A stretch of DNA of 64,000 nt from Undibacterium parvum (lineage in GTDB: Bacteria > Pseudomonadota > Gammaproteobacteria > Burkholderiales > Burkholderiaceae_D), in contig NZ_CP034464.1 in the NCBI RefSeq assembly GCF_003955735.1, forward strand, positions 992,001 to 1,056,000, given 5' to 3'. Below, piece after piece: positions 1 through 7,394 of this stretch (positions are counted from its first letter, which is position 1; each line of letters starts with the position of its first letter). The notes below the pieces were generated by a model. It was not told the origin of the DNA and did not search any database. It worked only from the letters and a program-made list of their open reading frames with translations. A program made the position numbers and the translations under genes.

Positions 1-774
1 GTTTTCGTCCGTCACTGGTTTGCGCCCTTACTCCCAGCTGGCCAGATCGATAGCTATATCGCAGGTCTGATCCTGCTGGCGGCAGCACCTTGTACGGCGA
101 TGGTGTTCGTCTGGAGTCGCCTGACCAATGGCGACCCATATTTCACTTTGTCGCAAGTGGCAATCAACGACCTGATTATGGTGTTCGCGTTTGCGCCGCT
201 GGTTGGCTTACTGCTGGGCGTGTCGAATATCGCGATCCCCTGGGATACTTTGATTACCTCGGTGCTGCTGTATATCGTGATCCCCGTCATCATTGCGCAA
301 GTGATACGCAGGTTCTTACTGTCTAAAGGCCAGGCGCATTTTGATGCCGCGATGAACCTGATTCAACCATGGTCGATCGCCGCGCTGCTGCTCACTCTGG
401 TGCTGCTGTTTGCGTTTCAGGGTAAGGCCATCATTGCGCAACCTATCGTGATTGCCTTACTCGCGGTGCCGATACTGATACAGGTCTTTTTCAATTCAGC
501 GCTGGCGTATTGGCTCAATCGCCGTTTGGGCGAAAAGCACAGCGTCGCCTGCCCGTCTGCCTTGATCGGCGCCTCCAACTTTTTCGAGTTAGCGGTGGCC
601 GCAGCGATTAGCCTGTTTGGTTTTGAATCGGGTGCGGCGCTGGCGACCGTAGTCGGGGTGCTGATCGAAGTACCGGTGATGTTACTGGTGGTCAAAGTAG
701 TCAATGCAACCAAGCCATGGTACGACGACGGCGCGCAAGTCATCGCCCAGGAGGCGCATCGTGCCGCTCAATGA
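1..774 (+). CDS. acr3: Arsenite efflux transporter Acr3, 5' end cut by window
   Basis: Inner-membrane carrier of the Acr3/BASS superfamily that exports arsenite. The frame is open from base 1 with no start visible; 257 codons remain of a protein usually near 350 residues, so roughly the first quarter is missing. Visible hallmarks are [13 protein letters not shown] near the start, which carries the conserved membrane cysteine, and [11 protein letters not shown] further on, matching the family helix with an essential glutamate. The rest is a string of hydrophobic helices. The stop overlaps the arsH start by 14 bases, so the two genes are translationally linked in an arsenic resistance operon; any arsR or arsC lies upstream, outside the window. 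The family is certain; specificity for arsenite is family knowledge supported by arsH. Confidence 0.93.
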   Translation, partial: VFVRHWFAPLLPAGQIDSYIAGLILLAAAPCTAMVFVWSRLTNGDPYFTLSQVAINDLIMVFAFAPLVGLLLGVSNIAIPWDTLITSVLLYIVIPVIIAQVIRRFLLSKGQAHFDAAMNLIQPWSIAALLLTLVLLFAFQGKAIIAQPIVIALLAVPILIQVFFNSALAYWLNRRLGEKHSVACPSALIGASNFFELAVAAAISLFGFESGAALATVVGVLIEVPVMLLVVKVVNATKPWYDDGAQVIAQEAHRAAQ

Positions 775-1483
775 TCTTAGTTTGCCTAGTTTGCAGCAAA
801 ATTTATTCGATCAAGCTATTCTGGAAAAACTCGCCAGCAAAGCAGCGTTTACCCATGCGCCGCGCTTCTTGCTTCTGTACGGTTCCTTACGCGAACGCTC
901 CTACAGCAAACTGCTGACACTGGAAGCGGCACGCTTGTTAATTGCCATGGGTGGCGAAGTGAAAGTGTTTGACCCGCAAGGCTTACCACTGCCAGACGCC
1001 GCGCCTGAGAACCATCCCAAGGTGCAAGAACTGCGCGAACTGGCCTTGTGGGCCGAAGGCATGGTCTGGTGCTCGCCCGAACGGCATGGCGCGATGACAG
1101 GCATCATGAAAGCGCAGATCGATTGGATACCTTTATCGGTTGGTGCGGTACGTCCAACTCAGGGCAAGACGCTGGCGGTGATGGAAGTATCGGGTGGCTC
1201 GCAATCGTTTAACGCAGTCAATCAACTGCGCATACTGGGGCGCTGGATGCGCATGATCACCATCCCGAACCAGTCTTCGGTGGCCAAAGCTTTTCTCGAA
1301 TTTGACGAGGCCGGACGCATGAAACCATCAGCCTACTACGACCGAGTGGTGGACGTGATGGAAGAACTATTCAAGTTCACCCTGCTAACCCGTGACGCCT
1401 CGCCGTATCTGGTAGACCGCTACAGCGAACGCAAAGAAAGCGCGGAAGAATTATCCAAGCGCGTCAATCAGAAAACGCTTTAG
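761..1483 (+). CDS. arsH: ArsH, NADPH-dependent FMN reductase (organoarsenical resistance)
   Basis: Cytoplasmic flavoprotein of the NADPH-dependent FMN reductase family; ArsH oxidises trivalent methylated or aromatic arsenicals. I chose the GTG at 761 because AGGAGG lies at 749-754, six bases upstream, and the resulting 240-residue protein has the usual ArsH length; a longer frame from 704 would only add residues encoded inside acr3. [13 protein letters not shown] is the phosphate-binding loop of the flavodoxin-like fold in this family, and the downstream [18 protein letters not shown] segment is also typical. It overlaps the end of acr3 by 14 bases and is the last gene of that operon; nothing resembling an arsenic gene follows. 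Confidence 0.93.
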   Translation: MPLNDLSLPSLQQNLFDQAILEKLASKAAFTHAPRFLLLYGSLRERSYSKLLTLEAARLLIAMGGEVKVFDPQGLPLPDAAPENHPKVQELRELALWAEGMVWCSPERHGAMTGIMKAQIDWIPLSVGAVRPTQGKTLAVMEVSGGSQSFNAVNQLRILGRWMRMITIPNQSSVAKAFLEFDEAGRMKPSAYYDRVVDVMEELFKFTLLTRDASPYLVDRYSERKESAEELSKRVNQKTL

Positions 1484-1543
1484 TCTGACTACGATCATGC
1501 GTGCGTAGAGCCAAAAAAAAAGTAAAAACACTGGCCTGCCAGG

Positions 1544-1602
1544 GCGCATATTACATGCGCTTCTTCAGGCATACTGGCCGCTAAGCCGCATGGAATATGC
1601 GC
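1544..1602. repeat. Repeat family A, copy 1 (REP-like palindrome)
   Basis: Inverted repeat with left arm GCGCATATTACATGCGC and right arm GCCGCATGGAATATGCGC around a 24-base centre. An outer pair CCTGCCA (1535-1541) and TGGCAGG (1605-1611) extends the stem. The centre is nearly identical to copy 2 at 2651-2709. It lies between convergent arsH and the SDR gene, where it could act as a bidirectional stop or a REP element. Confidence 0.85.
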
Positions 1603-1702
1603 AGTGGCAGGGTTGATTTTGAAATCTACGCCAGACTAAGTCATTGCCCAATTACACAGCCGCAATAACCGCTAGCTCTGGCGTAGACGTGGGCAAGCGC
1701 AG

Positions 1703-2545
1703 CTAAATCGCACTCTCTTTGGTTAAAGGCTTAGGGCTATATCCATCGATATCAACAAAGCCAAATTCCTCAGCAAGCTGGGCTGAAACTTGCACAGTTC
1801 CAGAACGCTGCATTAAGCCCGGATCGGTGGCGAGCGCGGCGACAGCGCGTCCAGAAAATTGCTCAGACTCTGAATTGCTCATATCAAAAAATTCGGCCCC
1901 TCGCAGTACCCGCTCGGTTCTGACCAAACCAGGATAGAGTGAAACGACCGCGATCTGATGCTCTTGTAATTCGAGAGCGCAATCCTTGGTCAAGCGATCC
2001 ATCGCCGCCTTATTCACACCATAGGGAACATTGCCCATGTATCTTTGAGCCGCCCAATACGAGACATTGACGATCAACCCGCTATTTGCTTTGAGCATCA
2101 TGCGCGCCGCATATTGCGAAGCGACAAAGCTAGAGCGCAAGCCCACCTGAAACATGGCATCCCAAGTAGTAATCGGTTGCTCCCAAAATTTATTCGCCCA
2201 AGTAAAATCATCTGGGCTAAATACCTGTTCGTAGCCAGCCCATGCCGCATTGACCAAAATATCCAATCGCCCTGCCTGTTGCGCTATCTGCTCGAAGACA
2301 GCCTTGGTTTCGGCATCATTACGATGATCACAAAGTATGCAAATCGCTGTGCCACCTAAAGCCTCAATCTGACGAGCGGTATCTTGTAAATTTCCTGAAA
2401 GCGCTTCGGCTTGCAGGCTATCATCGCTGCTGCGTCCCGTGATATACACGGTGGCACCAGCCTCTCCCAAACCTAGGGCGATGCCACGCCCGACACCGCG
2501 ACTGGCGCCAGTGACTAAGGCAAACTTTCCATTGAGTTTTTTCAT
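1703..2545 (-). CDS. SDR family NAD(P)-dependent oxidoreductase
   Basis: A 280-residue classical short-chain dehydrogenase/reductase. The N-terminal cofactor loop reads GASRGVGRG, the structural NAA motif follows at about residue 113 (LVNAAWAG), and the catalytic Tyr-x-x-x-Lys is in PYGVNKAAMDRL. The protein resembles the DHRS1-like subgroup, with an insert between the NAA motif and the active site, but the substrate cannot be told. It is monocistronic on the minus strand, convergent with arsH, and sits between two copies of repeat family A. The ATG at 2545 is preceded by GGAGAGCGC on the minus strand, a plausible ribosome site. Confidence 0.88.
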   Translation of the reverse strand: MKKLNGKFALVTGASRGVGRGIALGLGEAGATVYITGRSSDDSLQAEALSGNLQDTARQIEALGGTAICILCDHRNDAETKAVFEQIAQQAGRLDILVNAAWAGYEQVFSPDDFTWANKFWEQPITTWDAMFQVGLRSSFVASQYAARMMLKANSGLIVNVSYWAAQRYMGNVPYGVNKAAMDRLTKDCALELQEHQIAVVSLYPGLVRTERVLRGAEFFDMSNSESEQFSGRAVAALATDPGLMQRSGTVQVSAQLAEEFGFVDIDGYSPKPLTKESAI

Positions 2546-2650
2546 GCGCTCTCCATTTCTTTGATCATTGTTGCCAGCTCAAATTTGCAAACTCAACATG
2601 CATAGGTGATAGCCTCGCACATTGCTGCTTGATTCAAGCACCCTGCCAAC

Positions 2651-2709
2651 GCGCATATTCCATGCGCTTCTTCAGGCACACTGGCCGCAAAGCCGCATGG
2701 AATATGCGC
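2651..2709. repeat. Repeat family A, copy 2
   Basis: Left arm GCGCATATTCCATGCGC, right arm GCCGCATGGAATATGCGC, the same 59-bp length as copy 1 and a near-identical centre (TTCTTCAGGCACACTGGCCG). It lies upstream of the SDR gene and downstream of the lacI stop. Confidence 0.87.
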
Positions 2710-2757
2710 CTTGAGGCATGCACTATTTTATTTTAATTGTGGAGCAGTTTGTCGCGA

Positions 2758-3777
2758 TTAACGAAACCGACGTGTGGTTTCTCGCACTACCAGTTCTAAG
2801 GCCGGTAGCATGATATCGACAGCTGTGCCGCTGATCAGACCCAGCAAGGCGCTGCTGGCGGCGAGCCCCATGTCGTACAGAGGTTGGCGTATGGTGGTCA
2901 GTGGCGGCGTGGTGTAGAGCGAGGTTGGCAAATCATCGAAGGCGATTAGCGAGATATCATCCGGCACCCGTATGCCCTTACGGTACAGGCTTAAACGGAC
3001 ACCGTAGGCGCTCTGATCATTGACCGCGAACACGGCACTAAATTGCTGCTGACTTTCTATCAGGCGATTGATTGCCAATAAGCCGCTGGCTTCATGCAGA
3101 TCACTCTCGGCCACCAGTTTGGGATCAAACTCAATATCGGCTTCCAGCAAGGCGCGCCGGTAGCCTGCCAGACGTTCATCGGCATCCGGATTATCTGAAG
3201 GACCGGCCACGAAGGCGATACGGCGGTGGCCTAGCTCGATCAAATGGCGCACCGCCAGCATGGCACCGTATTCATTATCGAGTTTAAAGCCGATCGCGCT
3301 GTCGCTGCTGAGCGCGCGCCCGGTGGCAACGATCGGTCTTTGCTTGGCAAAGCGCAGCACATCCTGATCGGCGATATGACCGGAGAGCAGGATCAAGCCA
3401 TCGACCTTGCGTGCCAACAGCAATTTAATTCGGTCAGCTTCTTCTTGCGCATTCCAGTGGCCGCTAACGATCACCGAGGCATAACCGGTAGCTTTCAGGC
3501 CATCATCGACGCCGCGCAAGGTCTCGGCAAAAAACGGGCTGGAAATATCCTGCACCACGATGCCTATGGTCATCGATTTGCCACTCTTGAGACTCTGAGC
3601 GAGTTGATTCGGTTCGAAGTGCATCTCGGCGATCGCGGTCTCTACCGCCTTACGCTTATCGGCCGATACCTTGGCGGTGCCGTTTAAGATGCGTGATACC
3701 GTGCTTGGCGAGACCCCGGCTACCCGCGCCACATCGAGTAAAGTCACTGGAGCTTGATTCAATTCATTGTCGATCAC
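2758..3777 (-). CDS. LacI-family repressor of the sugar utilisation locus
   Basis: A 339-residue LacI/GalR regulator. The N-terminal helix-turn-helix reads LLDVARVAGVSPSTVSRIL, followed by the hinge and a periplasmic-binding-protein-like effector domain (IGIVVQDISSPFFAETLRG onward). The start is a GTG at 3777 with AAGG six bases upstream. Its own upstream region holds an operator (3927-3940) of the type found in front of the GH1, TonB-receptor, halogenase and MFS genes, so it most likely represses the locus and itself, with a sugar as inducer. A family-B repeat (3809-3904) lies between this operator and the start codon and so should be part of its mRNA leader. Role inferred from operator distribution; the inducer is unknown. 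Confidence 0.9.
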   Translation of the reverse strand: MIDNELNQAPVTLLDVARVAGVSPSTVSRILNGTAKVSADKRKAVETAIAEMHFEPNQLAQSLKSGKSMTIGIVVQDISSPFFAETLRGVDDGLKATGYASVIVSGHWNAQEEADRIKLLLARKVDGLILLSGHIADQDVLRFAKQRPIVATGRALSSDSAIGFKLDNEYGAMLAVRHLIELGHRRIAFVAGPSDNPDADERLAGYRRALLEADIEFDPKLVAESDLHEASGLLAINRLIESQQQFSAVFAVNDQSAYGVRLSLYRKGIRVPDDISLIAFDDLPTSLYTTPPLTTIRQPLYDMGLAASSALLGLISGTAVDIMLPALELVVRETTRRFR

Positions 3778-3808
3778 TGCATGCCTTCCGAACGTTAGCT
3801 AGATTAGA

Positions 3809-3904
3809 ACTTACGCAAAACAGCCCCAGCGTCGTTGCATTCACCTTGCCGTACTAAAGTACTTTCTTCGGTGGTGCGCCTAGCCGGAGCAATTTTGCGT
3901 AAGT
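3809..3904 (+). repeat. Repeat family B, copy 1 (96-bp inverted-repeat element)
   Basis: Ends ACTTACGCAAAA and TTTTGCGTAAGT are perfect inverted repeats; an inner palindrome GTACTAAAGTAC forms a second hairpin. It has the same length as the copy at 39401-39496, which lies in the opposite orientation. It occupies the leader of the lacI gene. Confidence 0.87.
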
Positions 3905-3926
3905 CCTATACATAAAACATTGCTGT

Positions 3927-3940
3927 TGAAAACCTTTTCA
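3927..3940. promoter_or_regulatory. LacI-type operator O1 (lacI upstream)
   Basis: TGAAAACCTTTTCA, a 14-bp site with TGAAA/TTTCA arms, identical to the one in front of the MFS gene at 11704. It probably mediates autoregulation of lacI and may cooperate with O2 and O3 across the divergent intergenic region. Confidence 0.72.
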
Positions 3941-4166
3941 ATGACAGAATAACATAAATCATTATTCGCATTCGCACGCAATTGCGCCTATTCCCACACC
4001 CATAGCGCAGAAGGCGTGTTTGCTGATTTAATTATATCGTTGAATAGAGGCGTTTACGACATATCGATGATCGCTGGTCGGGGCTTGCTTGTTTAAGTGT
4101 AGCGAGCACGCCCTGCACACACTTAAGCTAGACCACAGATCGAAAGCGAATATCCAAACCAATCCA

Positions 4167-4180
4167 AGAAAACGATTTCA
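4167..4180. promoter_or_regulatory. LacI-type operator O2 (lacI-GH1 intergenic)
   Basis: AGAAAACGATTTCA, one mismatch from the O3/O4 sequence. It lies 167 bp upstream of O3, a distance that would permit looping between the two. The AT-rich stretch 4181-4300 shows no gene. Confidence 0.6.
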
Positions 4181-4304
4181 TTACATTTTTAGATGAAACT
4201 GCATTTTTTGTTAAAAATAAGCGACAAGAACTTTCTGGCAGCCCAAAAATCGCAGGGAATTTTGAGAGTAAGTAATAAAAAGAGAAATTTCCCTAGGAAT
4301 TTTC

Positions 4305-4347
4305 TTGACCAGGTAAGTAATTCCAGTAAAATATGAAAACGATTTCA
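4305..4347 (+). promoter_or_regulatory. GH1 promoter with overlapping LacI-type operator O3
   Basis: TTGACC (4305-4310), 16-base spacer, TAAAAT (4327-4332), then operator TGAAAACGATTTCA at 4334-4347 across the expected transcription start. This is the classic position for repression by a LacI-family protein. Confidence 0.68.
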
Positions 4348-4387
4348 TAAAACAGATTTATAAAAACCACCCATCCGGAGACTATGC

Positions 4388-4450
4388 ATGTTGACACCAT
4401 TTCCTGAAATAGCATCGCCGCTAGCGCCAGCTGTTAGCGCCATCGCTTAG
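4388..4450 (+). CDS. Possible 20-residue leader peptide upstream of GH1
   Basis: An ATG at 4388 has GGAG (4377-4380) seven bases upstream and opens a frame of 20 codons ending in TAG at 4450, inside the GH1 mRNA leader. The predicted peptide begins MLTPFPEIASP and is rich in Ala and Pro. The ribosome site is better than that of the GH1 gene itself, whose ATG at 4532 has none that I can see. It could be a regulatory leader or chance. Confidence 0.25.
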   Translation: MLTPFPEIASPLAPAVSAIA

Positions 4451-4531
4451 TACCGATTAGCACCAATTAGTGAACGCATTCCATCCGCCATTTCCTTGCG
4501 CGACTCTCCATGCATTTAAAAGATCTGCTAC

Positions 4532-5917
4532 ATGACTATGTCAAATAATAATTCCAAGCCTGCATTCTCTTCTTCCTTTATCTGGGGCGTCGCTACCAGC
4601 GCCTACCAAATCGAAGGTGCCGCCGCTGTCGATGGCCGCGGGCCGTCGATCTGGGATACTTTCACCCACACACCCGGAAAAATCATTGATGGCAGCACCG
4701 GTGATGTCGCCTGCGACCACTACCATAAGTATGCAGAAGATGTGGACCTGATCGCCAGCCTCAGCGTTGATGCCTATCGGTTTTCTATCTCCTGGTCACG
4801 GGTGCAGCCGCTAGGTTATGGTGCATGGAATGAACAAGGTTTTGAGTTTTATTCCAAACTCTTAGACAAACTAGCAGAAAAAAATATCACCGCTCACGTC
4901 ACCCTGTATCACTGGGATTTACCGCAAGGTTTGCAAGATCAGGGTGGCTGGCTCAGCCGCGATACGCCTAAGCATTTCGCCGAATATGCCGCCGAAGTAG
5001 CGCGCCGCTTTGGCAACCGGGTCGCCACGATCGCCACCCATAATGAACCCTGGTGTACCGCGAATCTGGGCTACGGCAATGCACAGTTTGCCCCAGGCAT
5101 AGCCGACACCGCCTTAGCGATACAAGTATCCCACCACTTATTACTCTCGCACGGATGGGCGATGCAGGCCATGCGTGCCGTCAATAGCAGCGCCAAACTG
5201 GGTATCGTACTCAATCAATGGACGGCAATGCCAGCGACCGACTCTGCGCAAGACCAGGCCGAGGCCGAATGGGAATATGCGCGCTCGGTGCAATGGTTCA
5301 TGGATCCCATCTTCAAAGGCAGCTACCCGCAAAAAGCGCTGGACCGCATGGACATGAGTCAATTCCATGTGGCAGACAATGACATGGCCGAGATACGCCA
5401 GCCTATCGATTTTCTGGGGGTGAATTATTATTTCCGCTCGTATATCAGTACCGAAGTCCCTGCCAAAAAACCAGAAGGAAAACTCGGCTTTAGCGACATG
5501 GGCTGGGAAATTTATCCGGATGGATTAACTGACCTGCTGCTGCAGTTAAATCGCGAATATACCGATCTACCACCTATCTACATCACCGAGAACGGCATGG
5601 CCGTGGCTGACACCATACAGGACGGCAAAATCGATGACGCAGCGCGCATAGAGTATGTGCGCCTGCATCTGAAAGCGCTGCACAACGCCATCGCACAGGG
5701 CGTCAATGTGCAAGGCTATTTCTATTGGAGCCTGCTGGATAATTTCGAGTGGAACTCCGGCTACGCCAAACGCTTTGGTCTGGTCTATGTCGATTACGAA
5801 ACGCAAGAGCGCACCTTAAAAAACAGCGCACTCTGGTATCGTGATTTTATCCACGATCAAGTGGCAGCACGACTAAACCCAGCGCGCTTTCTAGGACCAA
5901 GACAGCCGCGACGTTAG
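4532..5917 (+). CDS. GH1 family beta-glucosidase
   Basis: A 461-residue glycoside hydrolase of family 1, usual length for bacterial beta-glucosidases, with no signal peptide, so it acts in the cytoplasm on imported beta-glucosides. The N-terminal FIWGVATSAYQIEGA signature is present, the acid/base glutamate is E172 in THNEPW and the nucleophile is E353 in YITENG. DGRGPSIWDTF and the final WSLLDNFEWNSGY substrate-site motifs are intact. It is the first plus-strand gene of the sugar locus, driven by a promoter covered by operator O3, and ends at a strong terminator. ATG ACT ATG at the start gives two candidate initiation codons (4532 or 4538), neither with a clear ribosome site. Beta-galactosidase or fucosidase activity is possible within the family. 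Confidence 0.95.
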   Translation: MTMSNNNSKPAFSSSFIWGVATSAYQIEGAAAVDGRGPSIWDTFTHTPGKIIDGSTGDVACDHYHKYAEDVDLIASLSVDAYRFSISWSRVQPLGYGAWNEQGFEFYSKLLDKLAEKNITAHVTLYHWDLPQGLQDQGGWLSRDTPKHFAEYAAEVARRFGNRVATIATHNEPWCTANLGYGNAQFAPGIADTALAIQVSHHLLLSHGWAMQAMRAVNSSAKLGIVLNQWTAMPATDSAQDQAEAEWEYARSVQWFMDPIFKGSYPQKALDRMDMSQFHVADNDMAEIRQPIDFLGVNYYFRSYISTEVPAKKPEGKLGFSDMGWEIYPDGLTDLLLQLNREYTDLPPIYITENGMAVADTIQDGKIDDAARIEYVRLHLKALHNAIAQGVNVQGYFYWSLLDNFEWNSGYAKRFGLVYVDYETQERTLKNSALWYRDFIHDQVAARLNPARFLGPRQPRR

Positions 5918-5955
5918 GATTCAAAATAAAACCCAGGATTAATTCACGATAAAAA

Positions 5956-5992
5956 ACACGGAACAACGCAAATCGCTGTTCCGTGTTTTTTT
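5956..5992. terminator. Bidirectional terminator between GH1 and the antiporter gene
   Basis: Stem ACACGGAACA / TGTTCCGTGT (5956-5965, 5977-5986) followed by a T run on the plus strand and, read on the minus strand, by TTTTTT as well. It separates convergent genes and can serve both. Confidence 0.85.
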
Positions 5993-6022
5993 ATACTCTG
6001 CGTTGCGCTGACTTGTACCAAT

Positions 6023-7228
6023 CTAACTCGTTCTAAAAATCAGTTGCTTCATTTTCTGCAGTTTCGGCGCAACCACCGGCACCGTTAACATGGTGCTGAG
6101 TACGGCCATCACCAGCAAGGCGGTGAAGGTCTGATTGGTGATGATGTTTTTATCGAGCAGCACATTGGCGAAGATAATCATGATCAGAGCCTTAGTCTGC
6201 AGTAGCCAGCCTATGATGGAGGCCTCGCCCTGCTCCCATTTAAGGATTTTTCCGGCCGCATGTATGCCTGCCATTTTGCCACCGACAGATACCAGTAACA
6301 ACAACAAGCCGGCCCCAAATACGGCGACACCGCCCAACTGCCAGTTGGTACGCAGGCCGGTACTGAGAAAGAATACAGGCATCAGCATCATCAAGACAAA
6401 ATGGCGCAGCTTATCCATATCGTCCTGATCAAACCAGGCGCCGTCCATCACCATCCCAGCCAAAAATGCCCCGACCATAAAATGCAGGCCAGACCAGTCG
6501 GCAAAATACGAGCAGGCCGACAGCCAGATAAAGGCGGCGTACCAGCGATCGCGCTCAGGTATCTTGCGCATCAAGCGGCGGAATAGGTAACTGGCGATAG
6601 CAAAGCCAAACAGAAACAACAATTGCCGCCCTACTCTGTCCCAATCGAGCAAAATCAGCGCCAGCACGCCCCAGATCGCAACATCATCTAGGCTGGCGTA
6701 ACGCAAGATGCGTTGACCTATGGGCTGGCGCAAAATAGCCAGTTTCTCCATCAATAAAATCAAAATGGGTAATGCCGTCACCGCACAGGACATCCCTACA
6801 CCCAGCACAAACTGCCAACCCTGCGCCTTTGGCCCCATCCAGGCTGAGCTATGCCAGAGTAAAAATAGCGCGGCAGCACTGCCAAATACCATAGGCACGC
6901 CCAAAGCCAGGCTGGCGGTGATGCCGCTCTCGCGCCGGTACTCCCACATTTTTTTGAGGTCTAGCTCGACGCCGGCGATCATCACAAATACCATCACCGC
7001 CCACCAGGCGATGCCATTGAGCGCGCCTATCACCTGAGGATTAAAGACGAAGCGATAATAATCCGGAAAGACTGCACCGAGCACGCCCGGCCCCAGAACA
7101 ATGCCGGCAATAATTTGCACCACCACTAGCGGTGCCCAATAATCGGTATTCCCCAGACGCCAGATCAAATAGGGCACGCTAAAGATCAGCGTCATCGCGA
7201 TCAAAAAAATCTCGGTAGTATTCATCAT
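6023..7228 (-). CDS. Cation:proton antiporter, CPA2/Na+-H+ exchanger type
   Basis: About 401 residues and a dozen hydrophobic segments, matching the sodium/hydrogen exchanger domain without the C-terminal TrkA-N or RCK domain of full Kef proteins. Segments such as GIVLGPGVLGAVFPDYY and MIAGVELDLKK are typical of the family's first helices. I take the tandem ATG at 7228/7225 as start; a TTG further upstream would overlap the terminator hairpin. It follows the TonB-receptor gene on the same strand but a terminator at 7252-7281 lies in between and no LacI-type operator is near, so I do not place it in the sugar regulon. The transported ion is unknown. Confidence 0.85.
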   Translation of the reverse strand: MMNTTEIFLIAMTLIFSVPYLIWRLGNTDYWAPLVVVQIIAGIVLGPGVLGAVFPDYYRFVFNPQVIGALNGIAWWAVMVFVMIAGVELDLKKMWEYRRESGITASLALGVPMVFGSAAALFLLWHSSAWMGPKAQGWQFVLGVGMSCAVTALPILILLMEKLAILRQPIGQRILRYASLDDVAIWGVLALILLDWDRVGRQLLFLFGFAIASYLFRRLMRKIPERDRWYAAFIWLSACSYFADWSGLHFMVGAFLAGMVMDGAWFDQDDMDKLRHFVLMMLMPVFFLSTGLRTNWQLGGVAVFGAGLLLLLVSVGGKMAGIHAAGKILKWEQGEASIIGWLLQTKALIMIIFANVLLDKNIITNQTFTALLVMAVLSTMLTVPVVAPKLQKMKQLIFRTS

Positions 7229-7251
7229 CTCTTTATCGGGAAGGGCCAACA

Positions 7252-7281
7252 AAAAGCCCCCTATCAGTGACGACAGGGGGC
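7252..7281 (-). terminator. Terminator after the TonB-receptor gene
   Basis: On the minus strand AGCCCCCT (7274-7281) and AGGGGGCT (7252-7259) pair around a 14-base loop and are followed by TTTTTG. It ends only about 24 bases before the antiporter ATG, so it either isolates that gene or acts as an attenuator for it. Confidence 0.75.
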
Positions 7282-7394
7282 TGGTTCTCGCCGCGGATTA
7301 TACGGCAAATTGCGTGCCGCTTACGCGATGTGCATCAGATTTCGGGACAGTTGCAAAACCACGCCTAAGCGTTTTTTCCATGACCCCGTTTCAA

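Noticed and set aside
6023..7228. Antiporter as member of the sugar regulon
   Set aside because: No LacI-type operator nearby and terminators on both sides; location inside the locus is the only argument.
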